DNA of 64,000 bases from positions 248,001 through 312,000 of the forward strand of contig NZ_JACJSE010000007.1 of the NCBI RefSeq assembly GCF_014698045.1, read 5' to 3'. The notes under the pieces were generated by a model. It was not told the DNA's origin, ran no database searches, and saw nothing but the letters and a program-made list of their open reading frames with translations. Below, piece after piece: positions 61,998 through 64,000 of this stretch. Within the stretch, counting starts at the first letter, position 1; every line of letters starts with the position of its first letter. The DNA comes from Aulosira sp. FACHB-615. GTDB taxonomy: Bacteria; Cyanobacteriota; Cyanobacteriia; Cyanobacteriales; Nostocaceae. Position numbers and translations under genes: made by a program.

Positions 61998-62879
61998 CTA
62001 TGATTTTTGGCGAGTTGCCCAGCGAGCAATAATACTGGTAATTAAAACCATTAGCACCAAGATTAAAGATGCAGCCCAAGCTAATGACTGCCAATTTTTA
62101 AACGGAGAAATGGCAAAGTTAAAAACCAAAACAGCTAAAGAAGCAGTGGGTTTAAATAAGCTATTTGGCCAGAAGGTAGAAAATAAAGCAGTAAATAACA
62201 AAGGTGCTGTTTCACCAGCAGCCCTGGCGATCGCTAACGTTGATCCAGTTACAATAGCTGGTAGTGCAGCAGGCAATACGACCTGTGTAACAGTTTGAAA
62301 GTTAGTCGCACCTAAACCTACAGATGCTTGTCGTAAATCCTGCGATACTAGCTGTAAAGCTTCATCAGTTGTTTTCACAATAATTGGCAACATCAAAATT
62401 GCCAAAGCAAATCCTCCGCCAATCGCTGAATATGAGCCTAAATTCAGCCTTACTAACGTTAAAACTACAATTCCATAAGCGAATACCCCGGCAATAATCG
62501 AAGGTACTCCACTCAAGACGTTCGTAGCAAAACGTACCCACCTAGCTATTATACCAGAACTAAACTCAGTTAGATAGATAGCTGCAATCACACCGAAAGG
62601 AATGCTGATTAACGCTGCAATTCCCACCATCAGCAAAGTCCCCACAATCGCATTCCCAAAACCACCACCTGGACGAAGAGGTGCGGGTGGCAGTTCTGTA
62701 AATATGCTGAGGTTGAGACTACTAAATCCTCGAATTAAAACGTAAGAAAGTACTGCTATTAAAGGCACTAATGCCAAAACTCCGCAGAGAATTGCCACCC
62801 CAGTCATCACTGTATTGAACAGCGTCCGAGGAGACATAGCACTACGAGTTAAACTTCTTTCTTGATAATGAGAAGTCAT
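61998..62879 (-). CDS. pstA: Phosphate ABC transporter permease PstA
   Basis: The 293-residue permease has six membrane helices and the EAA-type loop of PstA (LRQASVGLGATNFQTVTQVVLPAALPAIVTG region, about 180-212), which contacts PstB. An N-terminal hydrophobic helix at about 20-45 precedes a periplasmic loop with FTELPPAPLRPGGGFGNAI. It follows pstC by 20 bases, so it is co-transcribed. ATG at 62879. Confidence 0.95.
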   Translation of the reverse strand: MTSHYQERSLTRSAMSPRTLFNTVMTGVAILCGVLALVPLIAVLSYVLIRGFSSLNLSIFTELPPAPLRPGGGFGNAIVGTLLMVGIAALISIPFGVIAAIYLTEFSSGIIARWVRFATNVLSGVPSIIAGVFAYGIVVLTLVRLNLGSYSAIGGGFALAILMLPIIVKTTDEALQLVSQDLRQASVGLGATNFQTVTQVVLPAALPAIVTGSTLAIARAAGETAPLLFTALFSTFWPNSLFKPTASLAVLVFNFAISPFKNWQSLAWAASLILVLMVLITSIIARWATRQKS

Positions 62880-62899
62880 AAAATTAACCCAAAACTAAT

Positions 62900-63850
62900 C
62901 TACACTCGCTTGACTCGAATAACGATCAACTCTGCCAAAATATTGACAATCAAAGTTAAGACAAATAAAACTAAAGCAGCGTACATTAAAGCTGCAACTT
63001 GCAAACCACTGGCTTCTGCAAATTGATTGGCTAACAAAGAAGAAATTGTGTTGGCTGGTGCGAATAGCGATGCACTAATTTTGTTGGAGTTACCAATCAA
63101 CATCGTCACCGCCATTGTCTCTCCCATCGCCCGACCGAGTGCTAACATCACAGCACTCACGATTCCCGAAAAAGCCGCAGGAATCAAAACTTGAAAAATC
63201 GTTTCCCACCTTGTTGCGCCCAAACCGATAGATGCTTGACGTAAAGTAGATGGAACAGAAATCAAAGCATCTCTAGAAATTGCAGTGATAATTGGCAAAG
63301 TCATAATAGCCAAGATGATCCCCGCAGGCAACATCCCCGGCCCTGTAGGAGAAGTGCTGAACAGTGGTAGCCAACCAAAGTAAGCATTCAACCATTTACC
63401 GACATTGTTTAAAATTGGGATTAAGACAAAAATTCCCCAGACTCCATAAACAACGCTGGGAATTGCTGCCAGCAGTTCTACCAAGAACACCAGCACAACT
63501 CTAGCTTGGGAGGGCAGAAAATTTTCACTCAATAAAACCGCAGTCCCAACACCAATGGGTACAGCAATGAGTAACCCAATCAAAGAACTAACTATAGTTC
63601 CATAAACTTGAGGTAGTACTCCATACTCATCCTTCACGGGGTTCCAAGTGCTTTGTGCTAAAAAGCCAACACCAAACTTTTGAATGGCAGGCCAAGCACC
63701 AATGGCAACCTGTATCGCAATCCATAATAAAGTTGCTGCCACCGCTAGGGCAAACACCCTAGTCAGTAAAATAAAACTCCGGTCTAAAGACCTACCGAGT
63801 TCGGAACGCTCTTTAATTGCTGATGACAAATTTTGAGAATTTGTAGCCAT
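62900..63850 (-). CDS. pstC: Phosphate ABC transporter permease PstC
   Basis: The 316-residue permease pairs with PstA. It has six helices, a periplasmic loop with WNPVKDEYGVLPQVYGTI and the EAA loop LRQASIGLGATRWETIFQVLIPAAFSGI region (about 210-237). A TTG at 63895 opens the frame further, but the ATG at 63850 (MATNSQNLSSAIKERSE) is preferred. Upstream, pstS is expected but would lie beyond the right edge. The 150 bases before the gene show no clear CTTAACCT-type Pho boxes, which fits a promoter further upstream at pstS. Confidence 0.94.
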   Translation of the reverse strand: MATNSQNLSSAIKERSELGRSLDRSFILLTRVFALAVAATLLWIAIQVAIGAWPAIQKFGVGFLAQSTWNPVKDEYGVLPQVYGTIVSSLIGLLIAVPIGVGTAVLLSENFLPSQARVVLVFLVELLAAIPSVVYGVWGIFVLIPILNNVGKWLNAYFGWLPLFSTSPTGPGMLPAGIILAIMTLPIITAISRDALISVPSTLRQASIGLGATRWETIFQVLIPAAFSGIVSAVMLALGRAMGETMAVTMLIGNSNKISASLFAPANTISSLLANQFAEASGLQVAALMYAALVLFVLTLIVNILAELIVIRVKRV

Positions 63851-64000
63851 GAATACTGACTTTATAGATGAAATCAGAGAAAAATGTGAGAGCAAACCAG
63901 CTTAGTGACATGACTTTGAGAACTTGAGACATCAACAAGTCATTCTTAATAAAAGAAATTTGTGATTCTAATATTAATTCAAGCAATTTTTGACTATCGA

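Noticed and set aside
63851..64000. Pho box upstream of pstC
   Set aside because: No repeated CTTAACCT-like units are visible; the regulated promoter is probably beyond the window.
1..64000. HIP1 octamers GCGATCGC as a special signal
   Set aside because: They are spread throughout genes and gaps as usual in cyanobacterial chromosomes and are not specific to a locus.

Overview
The window is chromosomal DNA of a filamentous, very probably heterocyst-forming cyanobacterium of the Nostoc/Anabaena/Tolypothrix type. The evidence is a complete phycoerythrocyanin (pec) plus phycocyanin (cpc) operon region with four cpcG genes, nblA, a sucrose synthase of 806 residues, PATAN-type response regulators, many copies of the HIP1 octamer GCGATCGC, short tandem heptamers (STRR type) and several families of small inverted-repeat elements between genes. 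No CRISPR array, rRNA or transposase gene was seen. One tRNA gene (His, GTG) is present.

Layout. 1-5.6 kb: the end of a nuclease-fold-like gene, penicillin-binding protein 2, a B12-binding radical SAM protein and a four-repeat OAA-type mannose-binding lectin. 6.5-12.8 kb: a GAF-LuxR regulator, a two-domain rhodanese, two related membrane Ser/Thr kinases with a zinc ribbon, and a small protein with a PD-(D/E)XK-like signature. 13-21 kb: a BamE/BLIP-like protein, a PaaK-like adenylate-forming enzyme with its TetR neighbour, two orphan proteins (one a lipoprotein), an ABC1 kinase, and a PP2C phosphatase. 21.5-35 kb: nblA, a third Ser/Thr kinase, anmK, a GH57-like glycosidase, a Ca2+/H+ antiporter, a peptidoglycan-binding protein and susA. 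35-45 kb: a 38-codon membrane peptide with its terminator, tRNA-His, a secreted DUF4359-like protein, the siroheme pair sirB-cobA, an unrecognised 316-residue protein, a PATAN-REC/REC pair whose receiver domains both lack the phospho-acceptor Asp, a Uma2-type protein and rluD.

45.9-58 kb is the light-harvesting centre: pecB-pecA-pecC-pecE-pecF, then cpcB-cpcA-cpcC-cpcD-cpcE-cpcF-cpcG1-cpcG2-cpcG3-cpcG4, all on the + strand. The genes encode the rod discs (PecBA, CpcBA), their linkers (PecC, CpcC, CpcD), the bilin lyases (CpcE/F) and lyase-isomerase (PecE/F), and four rod-core or rod-membrane linkers. The third cpcG ends in a membrane helix and is the CpcL type expected to dock rods directly at photosystem I. 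Long hairpins sit after both bilin-subunit pairs (pecBA and cpcBA), and a MITE-like element lies between pecE and pecF. NblA, encoded 24 kb upstream, is the adaptor for degrading this antenna.

58-64 kb: a receptor-like kinase that joins a cytoplasmic kinase to an outside solute-binding domain, then the phosphate transporter genes pstC-pstA-pstB on the minus strand; pstS is probably beyond the right edge.

The most interesting signals are the receptor kinase with a solute-binding sensor, the pair of kinases with Ser in place of the catalytic-loop Lys, the two Asn-type pseudo-receivers side by side, the four-domain lectin, and the family of small elements with AGGACTTACGCA termini, one of which has entered the pec operon. 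No wholly new multi-gene system could be established from sequence alone.
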